Of a stretch of DNA of 8,963 nt, positions 1 through 7,735 are shown piece by piece; positions within the stretch are counted from its first letter, which is position 1; every line of letters starts with the position of its first letter. The translations under genes were made by a program, and so were the position numbers. The notes under the pieces are model-generated. The model did not search any database. It worked only from the letters and a program-made list of their open reading frames with translations, and was not told where the DNA came from. The DNA is from Bacteroidales bacterium H5 (GTDB lineage Bacteria > Bacteroidota > Bacteroidia > Bacteroidales > Muribaculaceae). The stretch is taken from contig DAAQ01000035.1 in assembly GCA_001701225.1 (NCBI GenBank), forward strand, positions 49,670 through 58,632, given 5' to 3'.

Positions 1-40
1 TGTGGGTCGGCGCGGCGGAGGTGGTTATAGGGTTTCGTTT

Positions 41-2887
41 TTACTTTGCTGCCTCGGGCTCGAGGATGACGGTGCGCATGTCGCCGTCCGAGTTGAGAGC
101 CTTCATGTATGCCTTGACATCATCGACAGTGATGGCGTTGAGCACGTCGATATTGCCGTTGAAGGTGTCGACACCGTTGGTGTACCAGCCTGTGATGGCG
201 TTGAGCCAGGGATTGTTCTTCTCTTTCTGCTCGGTGAACGACTTGACCATATACTCCTTGGCGGGGTTGAGCTCCTCGGGGGTCACGTCATTCTCCATAG
301 CCTTGAACTGGCCATAGATGTAGTCGAGAACCTGCTGCTTCATCTCGGGCTTCATGGGGAACTGAGTGCCGAGCTGATAGGGATCCGAGCCGTTGCGCGA
401 GGCGTGGCCCGACGCACCGATCGAGTAGACAGCACCCATGTCCTCGCGTACAGTCTGGAGCAGACGGTTGGTGAGTATCTGTCCGGCTATCGAGGCAAGG
501 AAAGCGTTCTTGGCATCATATGCGCCGGGAGCGGCACCCTTCTCGACGATGGCCACATAGGTCTGCGGGGTAGCCATGGGGATGGCGAAGGTGTCTGTGC
601 CTGTGCCGTTCTTGGAGAACATCGCGGGGTCGTAGGCGGGGAAGGTCTTGACAGCCTTGGCTGCATCGGCGGGGAGCGAGGCGATATATGTCTCGACAAG
701 GGGACGGAAGGTGTCGAGGTCGATATTGCCGACGAAGACAAACGAGAAGTCTGCGGCGTTGGCGGTCATGGCGTGTGCGAGCTCGATGGTCTGCTCACGC
801 GAGGCACCGTTGATGGCGGCAGCCGAGATGACCTGACGGAAGGGGGACTCGAAGAGGGCCTTCGAGACAACCTTGCCGAACTGATATTCGGGGCTCTTCT
901 CCTGGTTGGCGAGCACACCCGAGTATGCCTTCTGCAGTGCCTCGAACTCCTCGGGGGTGAACTGGAGGTCAACGAACGTCATATAGAGGAGCTCCATGAA
1001 GGTGGGGAGGTCCTTGGGGGTCGACGAGCCGGACACCTCGCGCGAGTAGCCGTTGATCTCGAGGTCTACATGCACCTGCTTGCCTGCGGTGTACTTGGTG
1101 AGGTCGGTGTTCGTATAGGTGCCGAGGCCGTTGGCGCGCAGTGTGAGGGGGAGCGAGATGATGGTGTTGGCATACTCGGCGGGATAGGAAGCGAAGCCAC
1201 CCTTGGCCACTGCCGAGAAGAGAATCTCGTCGTCCTTGAATTTGGTCTGCTTGACGAGCACCTTGACACCGTTAGAGAGGGTGAGCAGGGTTGCGCCCCA
1301 CTGCTTGTCCTGGGTCTCGGAGACAATCTTGCCGGCCACGGGAGCCACGGGGATGAGGGGCTCGCTCTTCACCTCGTCGACAAACGGGAGAATCTCCTCG
1401 GCGTCGACAGCGGCAAGCGCGGCCTCGAGAGCCTCCTTGGTGGGGAGGGTATAGCCCTCGCCCTCGGGCGACACAACCATGACTACACGGTTGTCGGGTG
1501 TCACCGACTGTGCGGCCATCTGGTTGATCATGTCGACGGGGAGCATGGGAGCCACCATCGAGTAGAACTGATAGATGGTCTCGATGCCGGGCATCGGCTC
1601 GCCGTCGGTGAAGTTGTCTACATACTCCTGTACGTAAGTGTCGTTCTCGGCGGTGGTGCGGTTGTTGTATTTCTTCTCGAGGGCCGAGAGGAATTCCGAG
1701 CGGGCGCGGTCATACTCGCCGGGGGTGAAGCCGCCGCGCTGGGCGCGCAGCATCTCGCGATAAAGTGCCTTGAGGGGCTCTACGATGTCTGTGCCCTTGG
1801 CGGCCACATAGCCCTCGTATGCGTCCTTCTCCTTGGTGAGGATATAGTCGCCGAAATCGACACCTGCACCTGCAAAGGGTGAGTCGGGCTTGGAGCTCAT
1901 CTCGTTGAGGCGGTTGTTGAGCATCGACGAGATCATCTCCTCGACATACTTGGTCATGAGATACATCTGAGTGTTCTTCATCTCCTGGGGCATGGGGTCG
2001 GAGATAAACATGATCTGGCCGATGAGTGCCTGCTGCTCGGGGTCCGAGCCGATGCCATAGAGGGTACCCTGATGGTCGGGCACGGGCTCGTAGGTGCGGG
2101 CGGGAGCGTCGGCGGGCATCTCGATAGACGAGAACATATCCTTGATCTTGTTCTCCACACGGTCTACGTCGATGTCGCCCACGACAATCACGGCCTGCTG
2201 GTCGGGACGGTACCATGCCTCATAGTAGTCGCGCAGGGCCTGGTAGGGGAAATTGTCGACAACCTCCATCGTGCCGATGGGGAGACGGTGGCCATACTTG
2301 GTGGTGGGATAGAGGTCGGGGAGAATCTTCTCGAGGATACGCATCTGACCCACGTTGCTGCGGCGCCACTCCTCGTGAATCACGCCACGCTCCTTGTCGA
2401 TCTCCTCGGGAGCGAGGGTAAGGTCGTTGGCCCAGTCATGCAGGATGAGCAGACAGGAGTCCTGGACGCTCTCGCGTGCGATGGGCACGTTCTTGATGAG
2501 GTAGACCGTCTTGTCGACGCCGGTATAGGCGTTGAGGTTGTAGCCGAACTTGACACCTACAGACTCGAGCCAGTCGCGCAGCAGGTTGCCGGGATAGTTG
2601 GTGGTGCCGTTGAAGCACATGTGCTCGAGGAAGTGAGCCAGACCGCGCTGGTTGTCCTGCTCGAGGGCCGAGCCGACATTCTGCGCGATATAGAAGTCGG
2701 CCTGTCCCTTGGGGTATTCGTTGTGACGGATGTAGTAGGTCAGTCCGTTGGGGAGCTTGCCTATGCGCACGGCCGAGTCGGCGGGCAGGGGCTCCATCAT
2801 TGGGTTAGCCTGCTGTGCGGCGGCGGGGATGCAGAACATCACCAGAACCACAATCGCAAGCACCGATAAGCTGAAGAATCGCTTCAT
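41..2887 (-). CDS. Secreted M16-family zinc metallopeptidase (pitrilysin/insulinase type)
   Basis: The product is 948 residues, the usual size for a two-half M16 peptidase in one chain. An N-terminal signal peptide (basic MKRF, hydrophobic stretch, AAA before Q25) predicts export to the periplasm or outer envelope. The inverted zinc motif HFLEH is at residues 85-89 (H85, E88 and H89), and ERGVIHEE at about 166-173 supplies the third zinc ligand, by alignment probably E173. An M16_C-like domain starts near 208. The C-terminal half lacks a second HxxEH, as expected, but keeps the R-x6-Y signature (R814 and Y821) that helps bind substrate. By family knowledge it should cut peptides inside a closing clamshell; the substrate is unknown. 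The TAA stop is at 41-43. The gene appears to be transcribed alone: a terminator lies upstream and no gene is visible in the first 40 bases. A weak -7-like match (TAAATTTC on the minus strand, 2907-2914) precedes the start. Confidence 0.95.
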   Translation of the reverse strand: MKRFFSLSVLAIVVLVMFCIPAAAQQANPMMEPLPADSAVRIGKLPNGLTYYIRHNEYPKGQADFYIAQNVGSALEQDNQRGLAHFLEHMCFNGTTNYPGNLLRDWLESVGVKFGYNLNAYTGVDKTVYLIKNVPIARESVQDSCLLILHDWANDLTLAPEEIDKERGVIHEEWRRSNVGQMRILEKILPDLYPTTKYGHRLPIGTMEVVDNFPYQALRDYYEAWYRPDQQAVIVVGDIDVDRVENKIKDMFSSIEMPADAPARTYEPVPDHQGTLYGIGSDPEQQALIGQIMFISDPMPQEMKNTQMYLMTKYVEEMISSMLNNRLNEMSSKPDSPFAGAGVDFGDYILTKEKDAYEGYVAAKGTDIVEPLKALYREMLRAQRGGFTPGEYDRARSEFLSALEKKYNNRTTAENDTYVQEYVDNFTDGEPMPGIETIYQFYSMVAPMLPVDMINQMAAQSVTPDNRVVMVVSPEGEGYTLPTKEALEAALAAVDAEEILPFVDEVKSEPLIPVAPVAGKIVSETQDKQWGATLLTLSNGVKVLVKQTKFKDDEILFSAVAKGGFASYPAEYANTIISLPLTLRANGLGTYTNTDLTKYTAGKQVHVDLEINGYSREVSGSSTPKDLPTFMELLYMTFVDLQFTPEEFEALQKAYSGVLANQEKSPEYQFGKVVSKALFESPFRQVISAAAINGASREQTIELAHAMTANAADFSFVFVGNIDLDTFRPLVETYIASLPADAAKAVKTFPAYDPAMFSKNGTGTDTFAIPMATPQTYVAIVEKGAAPGAYDAKNAFLASIAGQILTNRLLQTVREDMGAVYSIGASGHASRNGSDPYQLGTQFPMKPEMKQQVLDYIYGQFKAMENDVTPEELNPAKEYMVKSFTEQKEKNNPWLNAITGWYTNGVDTFNGNIDVLNAITVDDVKAYMKALNSDGDMRTVILEPEAAK

Positions 2888-2952
2888 GTAGAAATATTTG
2901 ATTAATGAAATTTATATGCGGTTTATGTCGGCCATATAATCCAATAGACGTG

Positions 2953-2988
2953 AAAAATCGGGAATAGTGACATACCATTCCCGATTTT
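2953..2988 (-). terminator. Rho-independent terminator after the pectate lyase gene
   Basis: A perfect 12-bp inverted repeat has arms at 2954-2965 and 2977-2988, an 11-nt loop, and the core CGGGAAT/ATTCCCG. On the minus strand the 3' arm runs into five T residues. It lies 20 bp past the stop codon of the pectate lyase and upstream of the M16 gene, so it separates the two transcription units. Confidence 0.8.
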
Positions 2989-3007
2989 AACATTTATTCA
3001 GACATTA

Positions 3008-5410
3008 TCAGTCTATGAAGGTTCCCACAAGTGTGGACTGATAGTTCTTGACCGCGTTCTGCAGGGGCACGATGACCTCTGAGTTCGTATCCTCAGACGC
3101 CGGGAACTCCCATTTGAAATCGCCCTTGTTGAGGCGTCCGGCACCATAGTAGCCCATGACTATGCCGGGCACGTCGGCTGCGGCAGCGGGGGTATAGGTG
3201 TGCATCAGCGCGGGGTCCGTGTCAAAGTTGTCATATCCGCGGCCTCCCTGCTTGGCCTTGACTGTGGCGGGCACCTGCTCGTCGCGCGTGGTGGCCTCGT
3301 AGACGTCAAACTCGACACTGGCGGTATGGTAGTCGACAGGCTTGCCCGACCCGTCGGTGTAGACGTTGCCGAAGCTCTTGATGATGCCGCCGTCCTCGCC
3401 AGAGAATGTACCCTTGGAGTCGGACTTGATGTCGGTGCCCTGCTTGGATGCGAGAGCCGGATTCTTGGTATGGCGGAAATAGTTCCCCTCCATGAATGCG
3501 TTAGACTGCATTGCGGCGCCCACGCCATACTTGGCCACGCCGTCATAGTAGTTGTTCCAGACATGCACGGTCATGGTGCGTATGCGGGGATGGCGCGAGT
3601 CGCTGTGGTCGAACCAGTTGTGATGATAGTCGATATAGTTGGGGCCGGTCTCGCCCTTCATGCCGCAGAGCGATGCCTTGCCGCTGTCCCACAGACGGTT
3701 ATAGGCGAAAGTGGTGAACTGCGAGTCACCCTTGATGTCGAGTGTTCCGTCACCCTTGACCTGGTCGGAGGCCGAGCCGGGCTTGCCGTAGAAGAGGTCG
3801 AGATGATGAACCCACAGATGCGAGTTGTCGGTGTCGATGGAGATGGCGTCGTCCATGAACCAGAGCACGCCGAAATTGCGCAGCTCGACACCGGTGCAGT
3901 TGCGTATGAGCATTCCGAAGCCGTGGATGGCGGCATCCTCGCCGATACCCTCGATGGTGAGGTTGACGGGGCTATAGGCGTTCTTGCCCTTGATCTGCAG
4001 GCCCTCTTCCTTCGAGTCAAAGCGGTCCATGTCGGCGGCAGCGATAGTACCGACGAGACGGATGCAGATGGGGCGGGTCTCCTGACCCTTCTGCAGGCCA
4101 TACACGATGTCCTGGAACCCTGTCTTGGTCTCGTAGGTGGGAGCGCCGTTCTTGACACCGACCTGGATGTCGCAGGTCACGGTCTTGGCGTTCCTGGCTG
4201 TGATATAGATGACCTTGGCGTCTTTCTTGAGGCGTCCGTCCATGTCGTATGCGCCCACGCCCTGCGGATAGTCCTTGAAGGCGAATCCGGAGCGGTCGTA
4301 TGCGCGCACAGGCATCTTGTCGGCCATGCCCTCGGCATTGGATATGGCGCCGTTGCCGTCAGTGGCCACCACCTTGAGCGAATATGTCCCGGCAGGGAGT
4401 CCGGGCACGTCGACACGGGCATAGGTGTCATAGAGGCGCACAAGCTCCTTGTCGACCTTGGTATAGTCGGCATAGTCGCCACCTTTTATATATACGTCAT
4501 AGCCTGTGGCATTGCCGATGAGCTGCCATTCGGCATATACGCTCTCGAGCCATCCGCGGGCCTCGGTGATATGGATACCGGCATCTGTAATCTCGGCGTC
4601 GGCATCGTTGGGACGTGCCTTGGCAAAGCTGATGGCCGAGACATTGGCCACATAGCTGTCGGTCCAGTCGCCCTGGAGTGGTGTCACGGCCAGGGTCCCG
4701 GTTGTCTTGTCGAAATTGACGCCGCCGAGTGTGGCGGTATCATAATATTTGACGTCGTTGCCAACGGTGAGGGCCATCTGTGCGGCATCAGGATTCATCC
4801 TGACCGAATGGTCGCTCACAGGCACGGGAGGATTGGGAGTGTCGCCCCCTCCGCCACCCTCGCCGTCGACGGTGATGGAGTAGACATAGAATCCGCCTGT
4901 GGGCTGGAGGGTGACATCGCCGTCGGCAATGACGGTGCCCACGTTGTCAAGACGGTCTGTCGAGTTTGTGAAGCCCGACACGGGAGTCAGGTTGGTGTAC
5001 TCGAGCATACGCTCTGTCGAGCTGCTTGACGACTGGGCCGAGACCGTCACCTTGTCGCCTGCCTTGAGCCCTGTGATGGTGACCGAGGCGGCCTTGTTGT
5101 TGAGCGTGACGGAGTGTTTCTTGTCGTCGACACGTATCTGGTCGGCCTTGGTGGCTGTGTAGCGCAGTCCGGCAGTGAGCTGGAGCTCGGCTCCGTTGGC
5201 CATGAGGGGCGAGGCCGTGAACGATGTCCTGTTCTTCCAGCGGTTGTTGGCCGAGTCATATTCCCAGGCCTCGGTGTCGGCGTTGAGAGCGGCCCTGTCG
5301 GCGTCAGAGAGGGTCGAGAAATCCCATGTCACGGCCTGTGCGCCCGTTGCGGCAAAGGCCATGAGGAGTGCGGCAGCAGCGCCGCGCAGTGATATTGTAG
5401 AGACAGCCAT
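3008..5410 (-). CDS. Secreted multidomain pectate lyase, polysaccharide lyase family 1
   Basis: The 800-residue product should cleave pectate (polygalacturonate) by beta-elimination outside the cytoplasm. Residues 1-26 are a signal peptide ending AQA. Residues 27-183 form a beta-rich accessory region of a kind attached to Bacteroidales pectinases, followed by a G5/proline linker (185-198). A fibronectin-III-like stretch (ATGYDVYI to LPAGTYSLKV) spans about 285-350. The PL1 right-handed beta-helix occupies about 395-700. Its hallmarks are DDAISID (520-526), WVHH (533-536), the calcium-site stretch GDGTLDIKG (553-561), SGKASLCG with K578, and RHPRIR (606-611), whose R606 and R611 correspond to PelC R218 and R223, followed by HVWNNYYDG. 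All key PL1 residues seem present, so it is probably active. The chain ends TLVGTFID, without a recognisable T9SS sorting tail. The ATG lies 1 nt after the stop of the upstream small gene, so the two are likely cotranscribed. Confidence 0.93.
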   Translation of the reverse strand: MAVSTISLRGAAAALLMAFAATGAQAVTWDFSTLSDADRAALNADTEAWEYDSANNRWKNRTSFTASPLMANGAELQLTAGLRYTATKADQIRVDDKKHSVTLNNKAASVTITGLKAGDKVTVSAQSSSSSTERMLEYTNLTPVSGFTNSTDRLDNVGTVIADGDVTLQPTGGFYVYSITVDGEGGGGGDTPNPPVPVSDHSVRMNPDAAQMALTVGNDVKYYDTATLGGVNFDKTTGTLAVTPLQGDWTDSYVANVSAISFAKARPNDADAEITDAGIHITEARGWLESVYAEWQLIGNATGYDVYIKGGDYADYTKVDKELVRLYDTYARVDVPGLPAGTYSLKVVATDGNGAISNAEGMADKMPVRAYDRSGFAFKDYPQGVGAYDMDGRLKKDAKVIYITARNAKTVTCDIQVGVKNGAPTYETKTGFQDIVYGLQKGQETRPICIRLVGTIAAADMDRFDSKEEGLQIKGKNAYSPVNLTIEGIGEDAAIHGFGMLIRNCTGVELRNFGVLWFMDDAISIDTDNSHLWVHHLDLFYGKPGSASDQVKGDGTLDIKGDSQFTTFAYNRLWDSGKASLCGMKGETGPNYIDYHHNWFDHSDSRHPRIRTMTVHVWNNYYDGVAKYGVGAAMQSNAFMEGNYFRHTKNPALASKQGTDIKSDSKGTFSGEDGGIIKSFGNVYTDGSGKPVDYHTASVEFDVYEATTRDEQVPATVKAKQGGRGYDNFDTDPALMHTYTPAAAADVPGIVMGYYGAGRLNKGDFKWEFPASEDTNSEVIVPLQNAVKNYQSTLVGTFID

Positions 5411-5411
5411 A

Positions 5412-5780
5412 TTATTTCACAAGTATTTTCTGACCTCCGGCCACATAGACGCCGGGAGCGAGTGACGAGTCGAGAGACTCGGCCACACGCTGGCCTTTCA
5501 GGTTATACACTCCGGGTGTCTTGGCCGACACGGCAATCACCTCACCGATGGCCGATGCCCCGCTATGGTCGAGGGCAATCGTGACTAGCGAGATGTCGGC
5601 ATCGAGGGTCGAGTCGTCAGCAAAATGCAGGGTCACAGTCTCGGGATCGGGGAAGGTCATGCTGACCAGCTCCCGGGTCTCGGTCACGCCGTCGACCACA
5701 GTGGTCAGCGCACTGTCTGCCATGGCGCACAACGCACCCGAGGCAAGCATGGCCACAAAGGCGGCAAATCTTGTTTTCAT
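5412..5780 (-). CDS. Small exported protein with a T9SS-sorting-like C-terminal tail
   Basis: The 122-residue product starts with a clear signal peptide (MKTRF, then a hydrophobic run to AMA at 19-21, with D22 probably the first mature residue). I chose this Met because longer readings in the same frame begin with unlikely sequence overlapping mscL. The middle (about 25-72) looks beta-rich and ends in a DDSTLDADISLVTI segment. The last 35 residues follow the pattern GVYNLKGQRV, then APGVYVAGGQKILVK, which closely resembles the C-terminal type IX sorting-like modules seen on many Bacteroidales exported proteins. Here the module makes up most of the protein, with no catalytic domain attached. 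The stop at 5412-5414 is followed after 1 nt by the pectate lyase ATG, suggesting one operon and possible translational coupling. Function is not known; a role in surface placement or assembly is only a guess. Confidence 0.8.
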   Translation of the reverse strand: MKTRFAAFVAMLASGALCAMADSALTTVVDGVTETRELVSMTFPDPETVTLHFADDSTLDADISLVTIALDHSGASAIGEVIAVSAKTPGVYNLKGQRVAESLDSSLAPGVYVAGGQKILVK

Positions 5781-5828
5781 CAAAGGTATTATGGTATTAT
5801 ACAGTTTGGTATCTGATTCAAAGTATGT

Positions 5829-5868
5829 ATCCCGCGGGCCGGACCTCACAGGCGCGGCCCACGGGGAT
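5829..5868 (-). terminator. Imperfect GC-rich hairpin between mscL and the pectate lyase unit
   Basis: The arms at 5829-5841 and 5855-5868 pair over 13 positions, with one mismatch and one bulged G around a 13-nt loop. The position just past the mscL stop suits a terminator on the minus strand, but no proper T-tract follows (the next bases read ATACATACTTTG), so it may be leaky or have another role. Confidence 0.4.
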
Positions 5869-5889
5869 GTCCGCAGGGTTGCGGTGGTG

Positions 5890-6321
5890 TCACTTGCGCT
5901 CCTTGAGCAGGTCGCGTATCTCGGTGAGAAGCTGTTCCTCCTTGGTGGGCTCGGCAGGTGCGGGTGCGGCCTCCTCGGCGGGTTTCTCACGCTTGAGCCT
6001 GTTGATTGCCTTGACAGCCACAAAGATACAGAATGCCACTATGAGGAAATCGACAATGGTCTGTACCCATGTGCCCCAGTTGAGGCTCACCTCAGGCTGC
6101 AGCACAGCCTGAGTCTGGCCGTCGATGACAGCCTGCTGTATCACGAACTTGTAGTCTGTGAAATTCATGCCACCTGTGGCGACCCCGACGAGGGGCATTA
6201 TGATGTCATCGACCAGCGATGACACAATCTTGCCGAAAGCGGCGCCTATCACAACACCGACAGCCATGTCGATGACGTTGCCACGCATGGCGAACTCCTT
6301 GAATTCCTTGATAAAAGACAT
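5890..6321 (-). CDS. mscL: Large-conductance mechanosensitive channel MscL
   Basis: The 143-residue product is a normal-length MscL. The amphipathic N-terminal helix with FKEFAMRGN (7-15) leads into TM1 (about 16-45, VIDMAVGVVIGAAFGKIVSSLVDD pattern), which in this family lines the pore. A periplasmic loop follows (about 46-83), then TM2 (about 84-106, WVQTIVDFLIVAFCIFVAV) and a charged cytoplasmic bundle (about 125-143), reached through an Ala/Pro/Glu-rich linker. The homopentamer sits in the inner membrane and opens under extreme membrane tension to release solutes during hypo-osmotic shock. The gene is divergent from gapA and has a Bacteroides-type -7 match about 49 bp upstream. The next minus-strand gene begins 109 bp after the mscL stop, beyond an imperfect hairpin, so mscL is probably its own unit. 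Confidence 0.96.
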   Translation of the reverse strand: MSFIKEFKEFAMRGNVIDMAVGVVIGAAFGKIVSSLVDDIIMPLVGVATGGMNFTDYKFVIQQAVIDGQTQAVLQPEVSLNWGTWVQTIVDFLIVAFCIFVAVKAINRLKREKPAEEAAPAPAEPTKEEQLLTEIRDLLKERK

Positions 6322-6369
6322 ATCCTAAGTGCTTGGAAAGTGTGAGGATTGAGAATGAAAAATTTGGGT

Positions 6370-6377
6370 CAAAGTTA
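6370..6377 (-). promoter_or_regulatory. Candidate mscL promoter, -7 box
   Basis: On the minus strand this reads TAACTTTG, a full match to the Bacteroidota TAnnTTTG box. It lies 48 bp before the mscL start, which would give a leader of roughly 40 nt. No good TTTG -33 element sits at the usual distance, so the call rests on the -7 box and its position. Confidence 0.45.
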
Positions 6378-6483
6378 GCGATTATTTTTTACAATAACCA
6401 GTATTAAACATAATTTAATAAAACAATGCTCAAAAAGCCCTAAATGTTCTATGAAATGGCCAACTTTTTATATGTAAAAGGCA

Positions 6484-6513
6484 TTTGTATATAAAAAATA
6501 ATTCGTAATTTTG
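6484..6513 (+). promoter_or_regulatory. gapA promoter, Bacteroidota type (-33 TTTG, -7 TAATTTTG)
   Basis: TTTG at 6484-6487 and TAATTTTG at 6506-6513 (a perfect TAnnTTTG) are 18 bp apart, close to the usual Bacteroides sigma-ABfr spacing, and are embedded in AT-rich DNA. Transcription would start near 6518-6520, leaving a gapA leader of about 140 nt. The 3' base of the box is also the first base of the inverted repeat that follows. Confidence 0.7.
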
Positions 6514-6574
6514 TGGCGGTCAAAGCCCCGCCCGGTCTTCGGGCCGGGCGGAGCGGACACCGCAAGACCGCCAC
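6513..6574 (+). promoter_or_regulatory. Nested hairpin element in the gapA leader
   Basis: Outer arms GTGGCGGTC (6513-6521) and GACCGCCAC (6566-6574) are perfectly complementary. Inside them sits hairpin one (8-bp stem 6528-6535 with 6544-6551, extended inward by a U-G and a C-G pair to close a UUCG tetraloop at 6538-6541). Hairpin two follows (GCGG 6553-6556 with CCGC 6560-6563, loop ACA). Drawn as RNA this is a three-way junction. There is no T-tract, so it is not a terminator. It could act as a stabilising or regulatory leader. I do not recognise a known riboswitch in it. Confidence 0.55.
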
Positions 6575-6659
6575 GTCTCAACAACATAGCGATCTCCGAT
6601 AGGAAAATTTCGACAAAAGAACACTGAAAGATAAAACCAAACTTTCTTTTTTAACAACT

Positions 6660-7667
6660 ATGACAAAAATAGGTATCAATGGATTTGGCCGCATCGGCCG
6701 GTTCGTTTTCCGCGCCTCCACCAAGCGCGATGACATCGAGGTAGTTGCCATCAACGACCTCCTTCCCGTCGACTACATGGCCTACATGCTCAAGTATGAC
6801 ACAATGCACGGTCATTTCGACGGCACCGTTGACTACGATCTCGAGAAGAGCCTTCTCATCGTCAACGGCAAGGCCATCCGCGTGACCGCCTGCAAGAATC
6901 CCGCCGAGATTGGCTGGGGTGCTGTTGGTGCCGAGTATGTGGTTGAGTCCACCGGTCTCTTCCTCACCAAGGAGAAAGCACAGGCCCACATCGAGGCCGG
7001 CGCAAAATATGTGGTTATGTCGGCTCCCTCGAAGGACGACACCCCCATGTTCGTATGCGGCGTAAACGACGACACCTATGCCGGCCAGCAGTTCGTATCG
7101 AACGCTTCCTGCACCACCAACTGTCTCGCCCCCATCGCCAAGGTGCTCAATGACAAGTTCGGCATCCTCGACGGCCTCATGACCACCGTTCACTCGACCA
7201 CCGCAACACAGAAGACCGTAGACGGTCCCTCGATGAAGGACTGGCGCGGCGGCCGTGCTGCCTCGGGCAACATCATCCCCTCGTCGACCGGCGCTGCAAA
7301 GGCTGTAGGCAAGGTTATCCCCGAACTCAACGGCAAGCTCACCGGCATGTCGATGCGTGTCCCCACCCTCGACGTATCTGTAGTTGACCTCACCGTCAAC
7401 CTCGCCAAGCCCGCTACCTACGACGAGATCTGCGAGGCCATGAAGGCTGCATCCGAGGGCGAGCTCAAGGGCATCCTCGGCTACACTGAGGACGACGTCG
7501 TATCGAGCGACTTCCTCGGCGACACCCGCACATCAATCTTCGACAAGAAGGCCGGTATCCAGCTGACTCCTACCTTCGTGAAGGTTGTATCGTGGTATGA
7601 CAACGAGATCGGCTACTCGAACAAGGTGCTCGACCTCATCGCCCGCATGAAGAAATTCAACGGCTAA
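6660..7667 (+). CDS. gapA: Glyceraldehyde-3-phosphate dehydrogenase, NAD-dependent, type I
   Basis: The 335-residue product matches the standard length. It oxidises glyceraldehyde 3-phosphate to 1,3-bisphosphoglycerate in cytoplasmic glycolysis, and runs in reverse in gluconeogenesis. The Rossmann motif INGFGRIGR is at 5-13, and D33 in AINDL favours NAD over NADP. The catalytic motif SNASCTTNC gives C151, and TTVHS gives the base H178. VDGPSMKDWRGGRAA (188-201) and SWYDNEIGYS (311-320) are the usual phosphate-site and cofactor-site blocks. The start is fixed by MTKIGINGFG and lacks a Shine-Dalgarno. It is the only plus-strand gene here. Its strong preference for C-ending codons in Leu, Asp, Asn and Thr positions fits high expression. 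It has its own promoter, long leader and terminator, so it is monocistronic. Confidence 0.98.
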   Translation: MTKIGINGFGRIGRFVFRASTKRDDIEVVAINDLLPVDYMAYMLKYDTMHGHFDGTVDYDLEKSLLIVNGKAIRVTACKNPAEIGWGAVGAEYVVESTGLFLTKEKAQAHIEAGAKYVVMSAPSKDDTPMFVCGVNDDTYAGQQFVSNASCTTNCLAPIAKVLNDKFGILDGLMTTVHSTTATQKTVDGPSMKDWRGGRAASGNIIPSSTGAAKAVGKVIPELNGKLTGMSMRVPTLDVSVVDLTVNLAKPATYDEICEAMKAASEGELKGILGYTEDDVVSSDFLGDTRTSIFDKKAGIQLTPTFVKVVSWYDNEIGYSNKVLDLIARMKKFNG

Positions 7668-7689
7668 TCCACCCAGCCAAGACAAAATG

Positions 7690-7726
7690 TCAGCGGCCGC
7701 CCCGACGAGACGGCCGCTGATTTTTT
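7690..7726 (+). terminator. Rho-independent terminator of gapA
   Basis: A perfect 10-bp stem TCAGCGGCCG (7690-7699) with CGGCCGCTGA (7711-7720), an 11-nt loop, and six T residues directly after. It lies 22 bp past the gapA stop. It is a textbook intrinsic terminator. Confidence 0.93.
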
Positions 7727-7735
7727 ATTAGCGGA

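Larger units (their letters stand above)
6322..6659. other. Divergent mscL-gapA intergenic region
   Basis: This 338-bp gap holds no credible gene. The mscL side (6322-6380) carries a candidate mscL promoter. The middle (about 6381-6510) is very AT-rich and contains the gapA promoter. The part from 6513 to 6574 is abruptly GC-rich and forms nested inverted repeats. From about 6600 to the gapA start the leader is again A/T-rich and apparently unstructured, ending in a pyrimidine run and an A-rich stretch, with no Shine-Dalgarno. This is typical of Bacteroidota translation starts. Confidence 0.7.

Noticed and set aside
2..1882. A 626-codon open frame on the plus strand opposite the M16 peptidase gene
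   Set aside because: It runs antisense to a gene with clear catalytic motifs and a signal peptide. Its product has no recognisable domain and is biased to Gly, Val, Leu and Glu, as expected when GC-rich codons are read backwards.
3200..5029. A 609-codon open frame on the plus strand opposite the pectate lyase gene
   Set aside because: Same reason: a shadow of the codon bias in a well-supported PL1 gene. The product has no motif, no promoter box was found and composition is abnormal (rich in Gly, Val, Ala, Asp and His).
5781..5788. A perfect TAnnTTTG box (TACCTTTG, minus strand) immediately before the small exported protein's start codon
   Set aside because: Transcription from it would begin inside the gene and remove the start and basic part of the signal peptide. 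No TTTG element lies at the right distance either, so it is probably a chance match.
5412..6023. A longer 203-codon reading of the small exported protein
   Set aside because: The added N-terminal residues overlap mscL and are Arg/Pro/Ser-rich out-of-frame sequence. The internal Met at 5780 begins a textbook signal peptide.
6528..6551. The GC-rich hairpin before gapA as an intrinsic terminator or attenuator
   Set aside because: No T-run follows the stem, and no leader peptide or competing anti-terminator pairing was found.
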